Assembly (NCBI GenBank): GCA_033977485.1
Contig: CM066983.1
Location: 65,582,010-65,646,009, forward strand
Length of the DNA stretch: 64,000 bases
Source of the DNA: Hydrangea macrophylla
Taxonomy: Eukaryota; Streptophyta; Magnoliopsida; Cornales; Hydrangeaceae
Direction of reading: 5' to 3'
Shown: positions 9,888 to 21,436 of the stretch, piece after piece
How the letters are laid out: every line of letters starts with the position of its first letter
Position numbering within the stretch: the first letter of the stretch is position 1
Notes under the pieces: model-generated
What the model saw: only the letters and a program-made list of their open reading frames with translations
Databases searched by the model: none
What the model was told of the DNA's origin: nothing
Translations under genes and position numbers: made by a program

Positions 9888-12800
9888 TGCTTATTAATAA
9901 CAAACCATTTGTTTTAACTCACATGCTATGCACGAAGGCTTTAACGTTTGAAAGAGATTAATGGAGACTTAGTTCACGTTTGGTTACCAGTAATTTGAGA
10001 TTACTAAAAAAGTTCAGTTCGTCTTAAGAAGCTATATATCGAGGAGATTAATTTCAAAGTATAAAATTGCTTTTTTTTTTTTAAAATAAAAAATAAAAAT
10101 ACTTAAAAATCTCTAATTTCCACATTAGTAACAATGGTTAAACAGTTTTTTAAAATCTCTCTACAGATAAAATATCTGTTAGAAAAATCTCTTAATAAAA
10201 AATATCTTATTGCCACATAAATACACGCCCAACTCTTAACCAACCTGATGCGATACAAAAAAATTATTCATATAATAGTATTGTAATTTTGCACTTAACA
10301 TTAGAATGATTGATCATTGAAGTTGTCCACCAATCATTTTCATCCCACATTTGAGTTCGAAGCAGCTGCCTTAAAATTCTCAGCATCTCAAATCACAATT
10401 ATTTATTTTAAACATGCACATGCACAAGTAATTCGGATGAAAGAACACAGTAGCTTCTCAAAAAATGTGTAGAGAAAATGTGGAAAATTGACAATCCGGC
10501 CATCTTCAATCCTCTCCACTGCTCCACTATGACTTGTTTAATTGGTAACTTCAATCATATTCATCTCAGTTGTTGCTGTTATGCCACAGCTAATTGGATT
10601 TCTCCTTCATTGATTGGTGGAAAACTCACTCTCATCTGTTATCATCAATAACAAAGACGATGTAAATCAGTGAAACTTACGACCTATATGATAACGTTTT
10701 CAGTACTGAAACTAAAAAACTAGTTTATGTTATTTTTAATTATTTTTTAAATATCAAAACATAAAATGCGCACATTTGAATTGATACTTATACATCATAT
10801 GGATTTCGTTTTCGTAATTTCAGTGTACGGCCATTTTTGTTTTTTTGGGAGTAGTTTTTATTTTTGGAAAACAGGGAAAAAAAATGATATTCAAACGTGT
10901 TTACAGTTTATTAAAATAATAAAAACTACTGTTTATTGAAAATGACCAAAAGGGTAGGCTAATAAAAAGTAGAAAAAGCATTCAAATTTGGAGGTCAAAG
11001 TGATTGGCTAACTTTGTGTCCATGCACGTGAAATGCTAGGAAAAAGTCTTACAAAGGAAAGTAAATAAAAAAAACAAAAAACAAGGTTAAAGGTGTTCAT
11101 TGAAATTGGACTAGGATCTATCAAAAAAAATAAAAAAAGAAATTGGACTAGGGAGTTTTCAACGGGGCCCACTAAATATATAATGTAAAAGTAAAACCAT
11201 TAGAATTAGATCTGTCCCGTCTGAAATGGTTAGCTTTTGGATGTGAACCCTTACCTCATGCCCATAACTTGTTCTTATACTTTTGACCCCCCCAAAAAAC
11301 TTCATCTAATAGTAAGTCTTTAGTCCAATTAACTCTAACTCACCACGTAAATCTAATGCTAAAGTCAATGCCAATTCTATTATTTGACATGATCGACCAA
11401 ACATGGCACTCCAACGCCATGCCAAATTTGGTTTCATGTCATATCGTGCCATATTTGGCACAAGATTTGGCACATGCTATATCTGCTATATCATCACTTT
11501 AGTCAATATTTCACCACTTTTCATACTTTCTTTTTAAATTTTGTATCCTAAATATTTTCCAATTACATAGATTTTTATTGAAGGATATTGAAGTAGTATT
11601 ATCATTATTGGAGGTGGTCCTACTGTCACATGTAGGGGGAGCATTTATGATGCAAAAATTGGGAAGCATAGCATTACATTTTGAGCACCAACTACTTTTA
11701 GCTCCGACGGATACATTTAATAAATAACCATTTTTTCATTAACAAAAAAGCTACTTTGGAAAATGAATTATAGTTGAATTAAAATATAGCATTTGAAATG
11801 ACATGTGATATTGGAGTAAAAATGACAAAATATAACATTTGACACTGTAACAATGCCAAAAAATAACATTAAGATACTGAAAATTGCATTGCTCTTGTAG
11901 AGTCTATCCTTCCATGTATCACATGTAGAACCCAAATTTTTGATTTTTTTTTTTTCCTGAGAATAATTTCACAAAAAAGGTTACGTCCGATCCATTATGA
12001 TTTATTAGGCTTGCTGATTTAAAAAGCGAAAAGAAACGAGAAGTAAAAATTAATTTTTTTAGGGCTGTGATTATTTTGTAGTACGAATTAAGAAACGATG
12101 AAAGAAAATGATTTCTATAATACAAAATTTTCATTTTTAATTTCTTTTATCATTCTACTTTTTTTTTTTTTTTTGCAAGTAGTCAAATGAAAAAAATATA
12201 TCTTTTGGTTCATAAAATAAATGGAGCGAAAAATTAAAATGTACTTTATGAACCAAAAGAAGCATTAGAGTATATGTTCCAAGTAGCTCTCAAGTGCAAA
12301 CTTTTTTCTTTCAAAATATTAATTCTTAGTGGTCAAATTTGGGTGTTGTGTAGAAAAAATGTGGGTATATTATTACTCCTTTTTAACCTATCAATTACTA
12401 TATATCTTAGAATGAAAAAATGTGTCTACGTAGTATTTATGTGTTTTTTACATTTTTATTTCTTCAGATGTGAGTAAACTAAAACATGAAAAAGATGTGA
12501 GAAAATATAAGAGTAACTAGACTAAAAGGATTTTCTAGAAGACGGTCTGATTTCTAGGAAATTTTGTGAAGCGGCTTTCCTTGATTTTCGGATTCAATGT
12601 TGGTTGGCGCATAATGTAGACTTTGTTTTTCAGAAATCTAAATCTACAATAAGGAAACATCTGGTGTCCATAAGGTGATATTTCCAGTTTTTAAAATTTT
12701 GAAAACCGAAACTAATTTTCTTTTCTTTTTATAAAAGGAAATATTTAAGTTTTTTAAGTTTTGAAAACAATATTAAGCTAATTTTATTTTCTATTCATAA

Positions 12801-12912
12801 AAGAAAAAAATTAAAAACCACACTAGTCCAAAAAAGATAAACGCTTACCAAATACGTTTTCAATGTTCGTTTTCAGAAAAATAAAAACAGTAATGATCTT
12901 TACACAGAAAAA
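9888..12912. other. Intergenic AT-rich region, no gene seen
   Basis: Long A and T tracts and no credible coding frame. Around 11400-11880, repeated TTTGGCAC/GCCAAATT motifs suggest a decayed MITE without definable ends. A 15-bp inverted pair, CTTTTGGTTCATAAA at 12202-12216 and TTTATGAACCAAAAG at 12245-12259, forms a perfect short stem-loop. Confidence 0.5.
12202..12259. repeat. Perfect 15-bp inverted repeat (stem-loop)
   Basis: Arms at 12202-12216 and 12245-12259 are exact reverse complements separated by 28 bases. It is probably the relic of a small MITE; no TSD was identified. Confidence 0.8.
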
Positions 12913-13006
12913 TGCACAGAATTGATTCAGGCCACTCATTTCGGTGGCCCCTACACCAAAATGTGTAGAGCCCACTAAAATGAATGGTTCGAATCATTTC
13001 TGTGCA
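12913..13006. mobile_element. Short inverted-repeat element
   Basis: TGCACAGAATTGATTC on the left pairs with GAATCATTTCTGTGCA on the right, and the pairing continues inward (GCCACTCATTT against AAATGAATGGT). Extra TTCTGTGCA copies follow to 13033. Probably a small MITE; superfamily not assigned because no clear TSD is visible. Confidence 0.55.
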
Positions 13007-13728
13007 CAAATTCTGTGCAAATATTCTGTGCATGTAGTATTAATGTCTAAATAAAAATAAAAATACAAAACTGAAAACCGCAATATTACCAAAAGAGACC
13101 CTTAACAATACGTAGTTTGTGTTTTCCAAGTACCCTGGTTCTCCTAAAAGAGATTATTCTATGTAACTGTTGCCTTATTTGACAAGATCGACAAAATACT
13201 CAAATTACGGTGAAAATCACATAGATATGACCATAATATGGTGTAGTTTCTAATAGGAAAGGGAATAAAAATTGTTGAAAAGAAATTTGGTTCAAAGTTA
13301 TTCTCCAATTGTTTTCGATTTATACTAAGAGAAAGTTAAAAGCTTTTCCAAAAATCCCAAGCCTTGAAGGCCCCTAAGGCCCTTCATGATCAATGACATG
13401 AAAAAAATAAAAATAAAAGTAAAAAATAAAATGATCAATGACATGGCACTTATAAAGAAAATTTAACAACTTTGACTTGGACATGTGAACAAGAACTGAT
13501 TTGGTCAAACTTGATAGGATAACAATTTCAACCACATATATACTTGAGCTTGGATTCAGCTTAAAACATGTAAAACAAGCTAAACAAGAAAGAGCAATTT
13601 ATGTGCAAGGAAGCTTACAAAGTATTGGTCTTGAAATTGCTACATTTTGAAGCTGATTTTTGATAGAGATGTGAATAATATCAATATTTAAGCAAAAAAT
13701 GATGGAGATGGTCAATGTTTAAATAAAA

Positions 13729-14209
13729 GGGTTAATTATATTTTATTCCCCGTAGTTAGGCTCATTTTCACTTTATCTCATGTTCTTTGAAAATGAACAA
13801 TTTCCTCCCTGTGGTTTTGGACTAAAGTGAAACTACTAAGATTTCTCTCAAAGTAGGCCTACATGGGAATTAAGTGTTAAAATTAGCCACATAGAGAAGA
13901 GTTTAAGTGTCAAAATGAACCCCACATAGACAGTTAAGGGGTTGGTTGGGTGTTAAAAATTAGCACCAAATAGTTGGGTTAAAAGACAGCATTATCGTCA
14001 CATAGGGGCTTAATTCCAAAATTAACCGCACAAATGTGTTTTAAGTGTTAATATTTTTTTGCCAATTTTAGAATTTCATCCGTATTGAGAGAAATCTTTA
14101 CTGTTTTGCTTTATATCTGAAACCACAGGGGAGTTAGTGTCCATTTTTGAAGTACAAGTAAGGAAAGTGAAAATAGGTCTAAGCACAGGGAGTAAAATAT
14201 AATTAACCC
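13729..14209. mobile_element. MULE-like MITE, 481 bp
   Basis: The left end GGGTTAATTATATTTTATTC is matched inverted by the right end ATAAAATATAATTAACCC type sequence, and the pairing continues (CCCCGTAGTTAGGCTCATTTTCAC against GTGAAAATAGGTCTAAGCACAGGG). Flanks TAAATAAAA and TAATTATAA could be a decayed 9-bp TSD. Same general style as the fold-back at 8898. Confidence 0.65.
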
Positions 14210-14307
14210 TAATTATAAACAGTGGCTATCATTAAAAGAAATGCAGAGTAGAGATGGAAAAGAAAATAAGTGTCAGTTTGTATGCTAATACTTCTGTATT
14301 TTTCGGA

Positions 14308-14650
14308 TGAATTACACACATCTACTTTAGGTTTCTGACAATTTACATACAAACTCCTCTAGTTTATGAAATTATACCGACTCTCTCTAACGGATTGATT
14401 AGTTAAAAGTGGTTTTTATTGAACTTGTGAAATTACAGGTTCACTCTCCATTTTTTTCTTTAATTAAAAGATATGAAAAAACTTGTCACCAAGAGAAGTA
14501 AAAATGATAATGTCATCAAATTCTAGTTAAACACTTATATGTTAATAATTAATACCAAAAATAGATGGGAGGTCAGCGTAATTTTAAAACTAGACGAGCC
14601 TTATCGCATTTGTTAGAAATCTCAAAGGCGGTTATTGATAATATAACCTA
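14308..14650. mobile_element. MITE remnant with imperfect terminal inverted repeats
   Basis: GAATTACACACATCTACTTT...TCTAGTTTATGAAATTATACC on the left resembles the reverse complement of GTAATTTTAAAACTAGAC...AGAAATCTCAAAGGCGG on the right. The degree of match is modest and no TSD was found. It lies directly downstream of the PADRE exon and would be intronic if a later exon exists. Confidence 0.4.
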
Positions 14651-14836
14651 AATTCAACTAAACAGTATGTTCAATTTCAACTATTTTAATTTTAGGTGTC
14701 CCAAAACCATTTTCACTAAACAATCATATAACAAAACAAAAACTAAAAGTCAGAACCCAATAAACATGGCATAAAAATTGGATCAATGTCTCAAGAAAGT
14801 AAAAAAAAAAAACAAAAGAAAAGAAAAAGAACATAC

Positions 14837-15469
14837 CTCACGCACCTTGAAACCATTCCTCACTCTCTCCTGACCACAATCCCTATGCACTTGCGGGTTC
14901 AACAGTGACCCATCATAGCTCTTGGGCGGCGCACCGCCGCCACTACCGCCACTATTGCCACCAGTGTTTGCCGCCAAACAAAGATCCACAATCTTCTGAG
15001 CGGCTTCGTCCTCGTCTTTGCTTTCCATCATTAACTTGGCAACCTCGGCCTTCGATACTCTCATTTTGACTCTTATCGTCCCTGTGGTATCCAAATTTTC
15101 TTCTGACTCCTCGGGAATTGTGCTTGTCGGTCTCATGATCGTAAGATCCGAGACCGATCTCCTAGAAAGCATTAGGCTCTCGAGCCGGTCCTTCGCGCTC
15201 ATGTGTATACCGGACTGGACTCTCCTCGCAGGGCCCTTCTCTTTAGGCAACTCTACTAGGAAGTAGAGCCTTTTGGACTTAAGCTCTTGCTGAACTTCCA
15301 ACGGCTTTGCTCGGATCCCATAGTGCTTAACTGCCTCGGATTCTAACAAAACATGACCCGGATAGTCCTTAACTACCTCTCCGGCTCGGACCGGTGTCCT
15401 AAACTTTAAGGTCTCGCCGTTGATCTTCATAACTTTTGTAGTCCTTTTCCCTCCTAAAGTGTTACCCAT
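14837..15469 (-). CDS. DUF4228/PADRE-type protein, first exon
   Basis: Encodes 211 residues beginning MGNTLGGKRTTKVMKINGET. This N-terminal pattern (MGN, then KVMKINGE, FRTPVRAGEVVKDYPGHVLLESEAVKHYG and KRLYFLVELP) is that of plant DUF4228/PADRE proteins. That is a plant-specific family of about 150-230 residues, often induced by stress or pathogens and of unknown biochemical role; it resembles the Arabidopsis At1g66480 type. Glycine 2 could be N-myristoylated (inference). Residues about 90-175 hold MSAKDRLESLMLSRRSVSDL and a basic IRVKMRVSKAEVAKLM helix, followed by a GGNSGGSGGGAPP linker. The start is set at MGNTLGG because family members begin there, although the frame stays open upstream to 15769. 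The exon ends ...GFKVRE at a good donor (GAG|GTATGT, rc of 14831-14837), so a short last exon should lie at lower coordinates; I did not find it. Confidence 0.85.
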
Positions 15470-15569
15470 ATTTAGTGCTTCTCTTTTCTCTCTCTCTCTC
15501 TCTCTGGCTCCCCTTAACAGGCTATAAAAATAAGCACAATGAGCTATTCTTGATTGATATAAATATATG
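15470..15569 (-). promoter_or_regulatory. 5' UTR and candidate core promoter of the PADRE gene
   Basis: Read on the minus strand, a TATATTTATAT element (rc of 15557-15567) precedes the start codon by about 90 bases, followed by a GA-rich tract (rc of 15487-15505). Both are common in plant 5' regions. TTGAC cores (possible W-boxes) occur near 15707 and 15727. These assignments rest on motif shape alone. Confidence 0.4.
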
Positions 15570-16061
15570 TCCTTTTGGGGCCCTCTTTGTCTAGCTAAGA
15601 GCTCATACATGACATGTGGGTTTGAGATAAAGACAATAGCTTTTATGGTTAGCTGTTGTTTTTGCATGTTAATGCTAGGTTGTGGGTCAAAGAAAGAGTG
15701 CAAATTTTGACTCTTTGGCCAACCATTTGACAAAAAAGAAAAGTATGTGACCATCTCACTTTTGTTCAAATCTAAACAAGTTTGTTATTCTTTTATTTTA
15801 AATATGATTCTGATGTTTATATGCATATGTCCTTGACATTTTTTCCGCATTCAATGCAAGACCATGTAAGTATAATAAATAGTCATAAGAACGTCACGCT
15901 ACGTCAGTGTGTAACACTCCAATTACATAGATGATTATGTTCCGAGAAAATAATGCCGATTACCAAGTTCTTTCATTGAAAAAGAACCCTTTATGACTGT
16001 GATAAGATGAGTAATGGTTGAGGGACTGCTGCCAGTAACTAGTATGTCATCAACATACATA

Positions 16062-16380
16062 CACTACACCATTTGAACCGATTTGTAATAGTCTATGCCC
16101 ATTAGTAAAAATATTAGTAATGATTTCTTTCCCGTTATAAATTGCCCGTCGGGAATATTAGTAACAGGTTTAATAACAGTTTATAATCGTTACCAAAAAT
16201 AATTGTAACGGTTTTAACAAACCAATTGACCGTTAGTAATGGAATTTGCAACAGTTCTAACCGTTACAAATATTAAATCAGTAACGACTTTTTGCTGTTA
16301 CTAAATGTAATAGTAACGCTCTTGTGTTTGCAACTTTTGACCGTTAGTAATGAAATTTGCAACAGTTATAACTGTTACTA
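16062..16380. mobile_element. CACTA-type terminal and subterminal region
   Basis: Begins CACTACACCATTTGAACCG and is followed by many copies, in both directions, of GTAACGG/CCGTTAC-like motifs (AGTAACG, CCGTTAGTAATG, ACCGTTACAAAT). Terminal CACTAC with clustered subterminal repeats is the signature of CACTA (En/Spm) transposons, where the transposase binds those repeats. A nearly identical start occurs at 59510. The opposite terminus was not located, so length is unknown. Confidence 0.6.
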
Positions 16381-17574
16381 ATGTTTGGATTAGTATTGGT
16401 TAAAACAATTAGAAATAATAAAAAAATATATAAAACAAATTTGCATTTTATATGCTTTCCTATTTTTATTTGCCTATCAACAATATCATTGACAAACCAT
16501 TTAATTGTAATTCACACATCATTTACAAACCATTTGATTGTTATTCAAAAACTAATATCAAAACTAGTTGAAAACCTGTGTATGCAGATGTACATGTTCT
16601 ACGCTATATAAACTCATTGTCATATATAAAATACATCACATCTTGAATCAACAAACAATGTTTCATAACAGCAATTGAACATTACATTTGTCAAAACATC
16701 ACAAACACCCTGCTACCTACATGGCCATCGATCTTCTTCCATTTTGCTTTGCACTTGTTCTCCTTAAGAATCCAACTCTTGCTTCCAACTTTTGCACCTT
16801 TGAAGATTTGCTTCCAATTTGAGCTTTGATATCTGCACATTGTTGTGTACAATATAAATATATTGCCGGAAATGCCATCTATATAAAATTTAACTCTGGC
16901 ACATTTGTGGTCATTCCTTATGCCAAAGAACTGAGTAGGAAGATACACATACAACTAAACAACTATTCGAACGGGCTGAAAGAAGGAAAAATAAATATCA
17001 AGCAGGAATGCCTATGAATTTCATTGTTAACAAAATCAATTGCAAGTTATAGGTAGACATGATACCCAACCACAAAAATACACTCTTTAAACAATGTAAT
17101 TTAGCAAAGTGTGTTTTTCTTCTTGTTTTCTCATGTGTTTTTCTTCATGCTAAGATAACATTAAAAAAATAAATTTTTCTGAAATGTAGTTGTAAATTAA
17201 ATCTCCCTTGAACTAATCTCTCTCCTCCCTAACCTCTCTCTCTCTCGGCCAACACCACCACCACTACCACCACCCCCTTGCAAAAAAAAAAAAAGCAGTA
17301 AAAAAGAAGAAGAAAAAATAGCTTACATCATCATATCCCCTTGCACTAGTATTGTCGGTCCTTGTGTAATAAGTCGAGTAGCAGTTGGTTAAAGTAGAGA
17401 TGAAAAAAGAAAATATATTAGTAGTAGAGCTATATTTTATTTCATCGTAACTTGTAATAACTTCATAATTGAGATACATTGTTAGTATTTCACTCACTCG
17501 GCTTTCGTAAGTTGATGGTGTAATTACCCTGGATATTCCATGTTCAGCTTTTCTAGTTTATGGTGAAACATGAG
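16381..17574. other. Region without a recognised gene; possible CACTA interior
   Basis: Contains only short frames with no family resemblance. Poly(A), poly(T) and CT/CAC runs near 17220-17320. The last 100 bases before the copia LTR (CACTCACTCGGCTTTCG) look like gypsy LTR U5 sequence and may pair with the LTR remnant at 37970. Confidence 0.4.
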
Positions 17575-18257
17575 TGTTGGAATTTGTGGTCCAAATTTTG
17601 AGTTTTTCAAAGACTAGCTTTTTCTCTCTCTACATCTCTTTAATTGGTGTGGTCTTGGGTAAAAGTGTGATAAAGACCTTTGTCCCACATTGCTTAGGAA
17701 GAGGGAGTTGAGAGGCTTAATATATGCTTTCAGAATATGGTCTTAGTAATAAGTTGGCACATGTGCACTCTCACGCGCACGTGAGCCAAGCCCAAGTCAA
17801 GGCCAAATTCAATGGAAAATTGGGTTTCGATTCGAAAACCTTTAATCGGGCGCATCTTGGCTCACCTGGTTGGGCTATAGTATTGCAAATATTTTTTTTG
17901 GAATTCTTTCCTTCGATATAAGGATTAGTCTCCTTCATGAAAAGAACAAACAGAAAAACCTTTTTCTCTCGTTGAAAAGCTTCTCTCTTGTTCTTCTCTA
18001 TTGTCCTTCTGTTCAATCGACTGTTGATATACAAGGTTGTTCTATGCCCCTTGTTCAACGAGTGCACGTTAACAAGGACGAGGCTACTTAATTTTGGAGG
18101 GTAACCGCTGAGACCTTACTGTACTGAGACAAGATCTCCGAGGGGCAAAAATTACTCTTAAGGATAGTATCTTAAACATGACTCAGTCAGACTCTTTAAC
18201 CCAATTGATGGGTATTTTTGTTCATAGCAGAATCTATTTCTTATTATTTTTCTAACA
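17575..18257 (+). repeat. 5' LTR of the copia element
   Basis: Runs from TGTTGG to TAACA and matches 37199-37969 over its whole length. The longer partner carries an extra stretch of about 90 bases near 37530-37640 that is absent here. No standard methionine tRNA primer site follows; the next bases are ATCTTAAGAG. Confidence 0.88.
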
Positions 18258-18275
18258 ATCTTAAGAGTAATCTCC

Positions 18276-19308
18276 ATGGATATTGCTATGCTAACCACAA
18301 CTAAAGCTATTCCCGATGTCACAAAAATTGAATCATTTAATGGGAATAACTTTAAGCACTGGCAAACCAAACTGCTACTTGTACTCTTGACATTGTAAAG
18401 GTTGATTGCGTTTTGACTAAACCAAAACCTGTACAAGATTCTGAAAATTATGAAATCAAATTGCCTCTTTGGGAAAATGCAAAAAAGATTTGCAAAAATA
18501 TTATTTTGAACACTCTATCAAATTAACTTTTTGATATATACTGTACTTTCAAATCAGCAACTGAAAATTGGGATGCTTTGGTCACCAAATATATTATCGA
18601 GGATGCAGGAATTAAAAAATATGCCATCGAAAATTTTCTCAATTTTAAAATGACCGATGACATAGATGTTTCTACTCAAATTCACAATTTTCATCTTGTT
18701 GTTTTGAAACTTAGTAATGAAGGAATGAAATTGCCCGAACCGTTTGTAACCGGTTCCCTTATTGAAAAACTTTTGGAGTCTTGGAAAAATGATAAAAACA
18801 TGATGAAACATAAGAGGAAGAAAATGACTCTAGAGGAAGTTGTTGTTCATGTTCTTATTGAAGAAAAGAATCGTCTGCTTGATCGAAATGAGAAAGCCAA
18901 AGTAATGGCTTCTTATAAGGCTAACCTCGTTGTGGAAAAGCCTAATCGCACCTAAAGAAATCTTAAAGGGTAGAACAATAAACCCTATTTCATCAAAACC
19001 AATTTCAACAAAAATCACAAACCCCAAAATCAGTCTGCTAAAAAGAAAGGGGAATGCTTTGTGTGTGGCAAACTGGGTCACCATGCTGCTCAATACAGAC
19101 ACAGGAAAAAAATCGACCAACCTACCCCTAGAGCTAATGTAGTTGAGGCATATGTTATTGTGGCTGTCGTTTCCTAGATAAACTTAGTGGCAGAGGAAAA
19201 AAAAATAGGTAGTAGACCCTGGGGCTACCAGGCATATCTATGGCAACAGAAGTGCTTTTACCTATTACACACTAGTGGGGGAAGGAGAGGAACAAGTGGG
19301 GGATTCAA
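18276..19308 (+). pseudogene. Copia gag and start of protease
   Basis: Starts MDIAMLTTTKAIPDVTKIES 19 bases inside the LTR. The copia Gag (UBN2-type) region is spread over three frames by stops, for example after LLLVLLTL near 18396. Recognisable parts are WDALVTKYIIEDAGIKKYAI, LSNEGMKLPEPFVTGSLIEK and LEEVVVHVLIEEKNR. The zinc knuckle near 19051-19101 reads CFVCGKLGHHAAQY, so its last cysteine is replaced by tyrosine. The protease follows as VDPGATRHIYG, with proline in place of the serine usual after the catalytic aspartate. It is cut at 19308 by gypsy 2. Non-functional. Confidence 0.85.
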
Positions 19309-19999
19309 TATAACACCCGTAGACATGTTATTGCATTTCATTACATTGTCATGCATGATAATGTGATGTGTTGTGCATTTTGGCACATATTTGAGTGAGT
19401 TTTGACTCACGAGTTGATTTGGGTGTCTGTATTAAAGAACCCTTTGAGACGGTGTTGATGAGTGTTTTGATGTTATGACGTCACTTCGAGTATGAGACGG
19501 TCACTGTGGAACACCTTAAATATTTATCTGAAAATAAATGTTTATCTGTGTATTTCACTATCTGTATGTATTTCTGGTTTAGAATTTATTTCTGTTGTTA
19601 ATTTTTAGTATCCTAGTGAGGACGGACTAACACGCTATTAATTTGGTAGGCTAATTAGCAACTTCGAAAAAGTCATATAAGAATTTGAGATTTAGCATCC
19701 AAACGGAACTTAGTCAGAAACTTTTATAATTTTGAGGTTTCACTTTTAAAGCTATAAATTAGCTGTGTAGGAAGTTTTAGAGACTGATTAGGAGTTTTGA
19801 AAACTCATGGGGAGGTAAACACAATTTCTGAATGTGTTGTCTATATATAGATAGAGATGACTTTGGATTTTATAAGTTTAACCTAAAATTTCAAGAAGGA
19901 GGCCAAAAGGGGAATTTGATTACTTAGAGCTTCTCGACGCCAAACGACGACCGTTAGTCCACTGGTTTTTTACCAAATTTCATATTCAAACTCCTCGAG

Positions 20000-20675
20000 G
20001 TAAGGCCGTCGTTTTGATACCTATTAGGCCTTGTTTGGCCAAGTTTTTCGAAAAGTCATTTTCTAGAATTTTTCCTAAAAGTTGATAATCGGACTTTTGA
20101 TCCATACGGATTGTACTAGACGGACTTCTACATGATCTTTGTGCTTGGGTTTTCTTTGTACCGTAGTTTAAGAGTGTCAGTCAAAGGTGAGTGAATCAAC
20201 TATGTATTTTAGAATTATTTCTTGACGAATATTCATGTTTTGTATGGAAAGCATGGTTAGCTTATAGAGATATATCGTGTAGTTTATAGTGGGCAATTAT
20301 ATTGATAAGTAGGCCCAATAGCATTGCGAAATGTTTTGGTAACCGAGAGTATGGTGATATGTATTTGAGCATGTTGAGTTGCTTATTTGGGTCAAAGGAG
20401 CACGTGGTTACTGAGCCATTTTGTGGAGCCGATATAGACATTAAGGTCGCACGATTGAAGAGAAGAATCATGGGTCTTAACCTTTCGCGTGGACTTATTG
20501 GCGAGGAGTCGCGGATTCTGAGTATGGGACGTACACATCAGGCTCCAGAGACTAGTATGAATTATAGAGATGTGAATGTGAGCATGTTTATCATTCATGC
20601 TCATTTGTTGTTTTATTCACTAAGCGTTAGCTTAAACAAATCGATTATGTGTGATTATTCAAATAACCATTTCAG
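20000..20675 (+). other. Candidate intron inside the gypsy 2 LTR leader
   Basis: A strong donor (TCGAG|GTAAGG) at 20000 and an acceptor (ACCATTTCAG|GTG) ending at 20675 are both kept in the 3' LTR (donor 31954, acceptor 32629). The donor also survives in the related LTR of element 4 (CTTGAG|GTAAGAG, rc around 57450). This suggests a spliced 5' leader; there is no transcript evidence. Confidence 0.45.
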
Positions 20676-21001
20676 GTGTTAATGTAGGCGAGGAATCATA
20701 GAAGTGAGCACGGGGGTTTGGGAGTCCACTTAGAAGGTGACTCGATATGTTGATCTCACCGTTTTGTAATAGACTTGTTGTAATAAGAATCATTATGACC
20801 TTTTAGCTGTGTTTAACTTAGAATCATAGTTTGAATTAGAGATGTTGTAATAGACATTAATATGTTGTAATAATGTTTTAGTAATGTTATAATACAGTTA
20901 GGATCACTTTGGCATGAGTGTGGTGTGTGTGTTTGGTCCCTGGAGATTTTTAAAAAGCTTTAAAAATTGGAAATTCTGTAGAATGTGCTGCTGCCATAAA
21001 A

Positions 21002-21290
21002 CAGTCGACTGGTTTGTGGAACAGTCAATTAGACCCTCTTTTTCAGCAACTCACTGCATTCTTTTGTAAAGGATCAGTCGACTGGATCCCCGACATAGTC
21101 GACTAGGTCGTGTTTTCAAATCTGATATTTTTGCCCAGGCTGGACTTAAGTCGACCGGGCCGTACCAATCGACTGAAGATTTGAAGCCCCAGTCGACTGG
21201 GCGTAGAAAACAGCCGACTGGTTTATGGTTTAAAACTCAAGTTTCTGCTGGACCATTATTAGTTGACTGGGCATGAGGTGCAGTCGACTA
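21002..21290. repeat. Cluster of CAGTCGACTG palindromes
   Basis: About nine exact or one-to-two-mismatch copies of the 10-bp palindrome CAGTCGACTG occur in 290 bases, for example at 21002, 21075, 21096, 21190, 21211 and 21281. Spacing is irregular (20-60 bases), which excludes a simple tandem array. The same cluster is present in the 3' LTR (about 32951-33241). Confidence 0.85.
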
Positions 21291-21436
21291 GACTACTGCT
21301 TTTAAAAGAAATGTTTTGTTTTCTTTCCTCTACGTGTGTTCTTAAAACAAACTTTTTAGGAATGTTAATAAATTGGTTTAGCCTTGGTGGCGTGCCACGA
21401 GCTCTGGCTCTGATATTATGGGACCGGGCTGTTACA

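Larger units (their letters stand above)
19309..21436 (+). repeat. 5' LTR of gypsy element 2
   Basis: Aligned by eye with 31294-33385 over nearly its whole length, with scattered substitutions (several percent). Contains a TATA motif (TGTCTATATATAGATAG near 19841-19857), a candidate intron (20000-20675) and a palindrome cluster (21002-21290). Ends TGGGACCGGGCTGTTACA. Confidence 0.85.

Noticed and set aside
15470..15769. N-terminal extension of the PADRE frame by 100 codons (MNKSEMVTYF...)
   Set aside because: The extension has no family resemblance, contains a GA-repeat-derived low-complexity stretch and a TATA-like element. The family start MGN is at 15469.
21002..21290. Palindrome cluster considered as a CRISPR-like array
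   Set aside because: Spacing is irregular, the repeats are only 10 bases, it lies in a plant LTR and is duplicated with that LTR.
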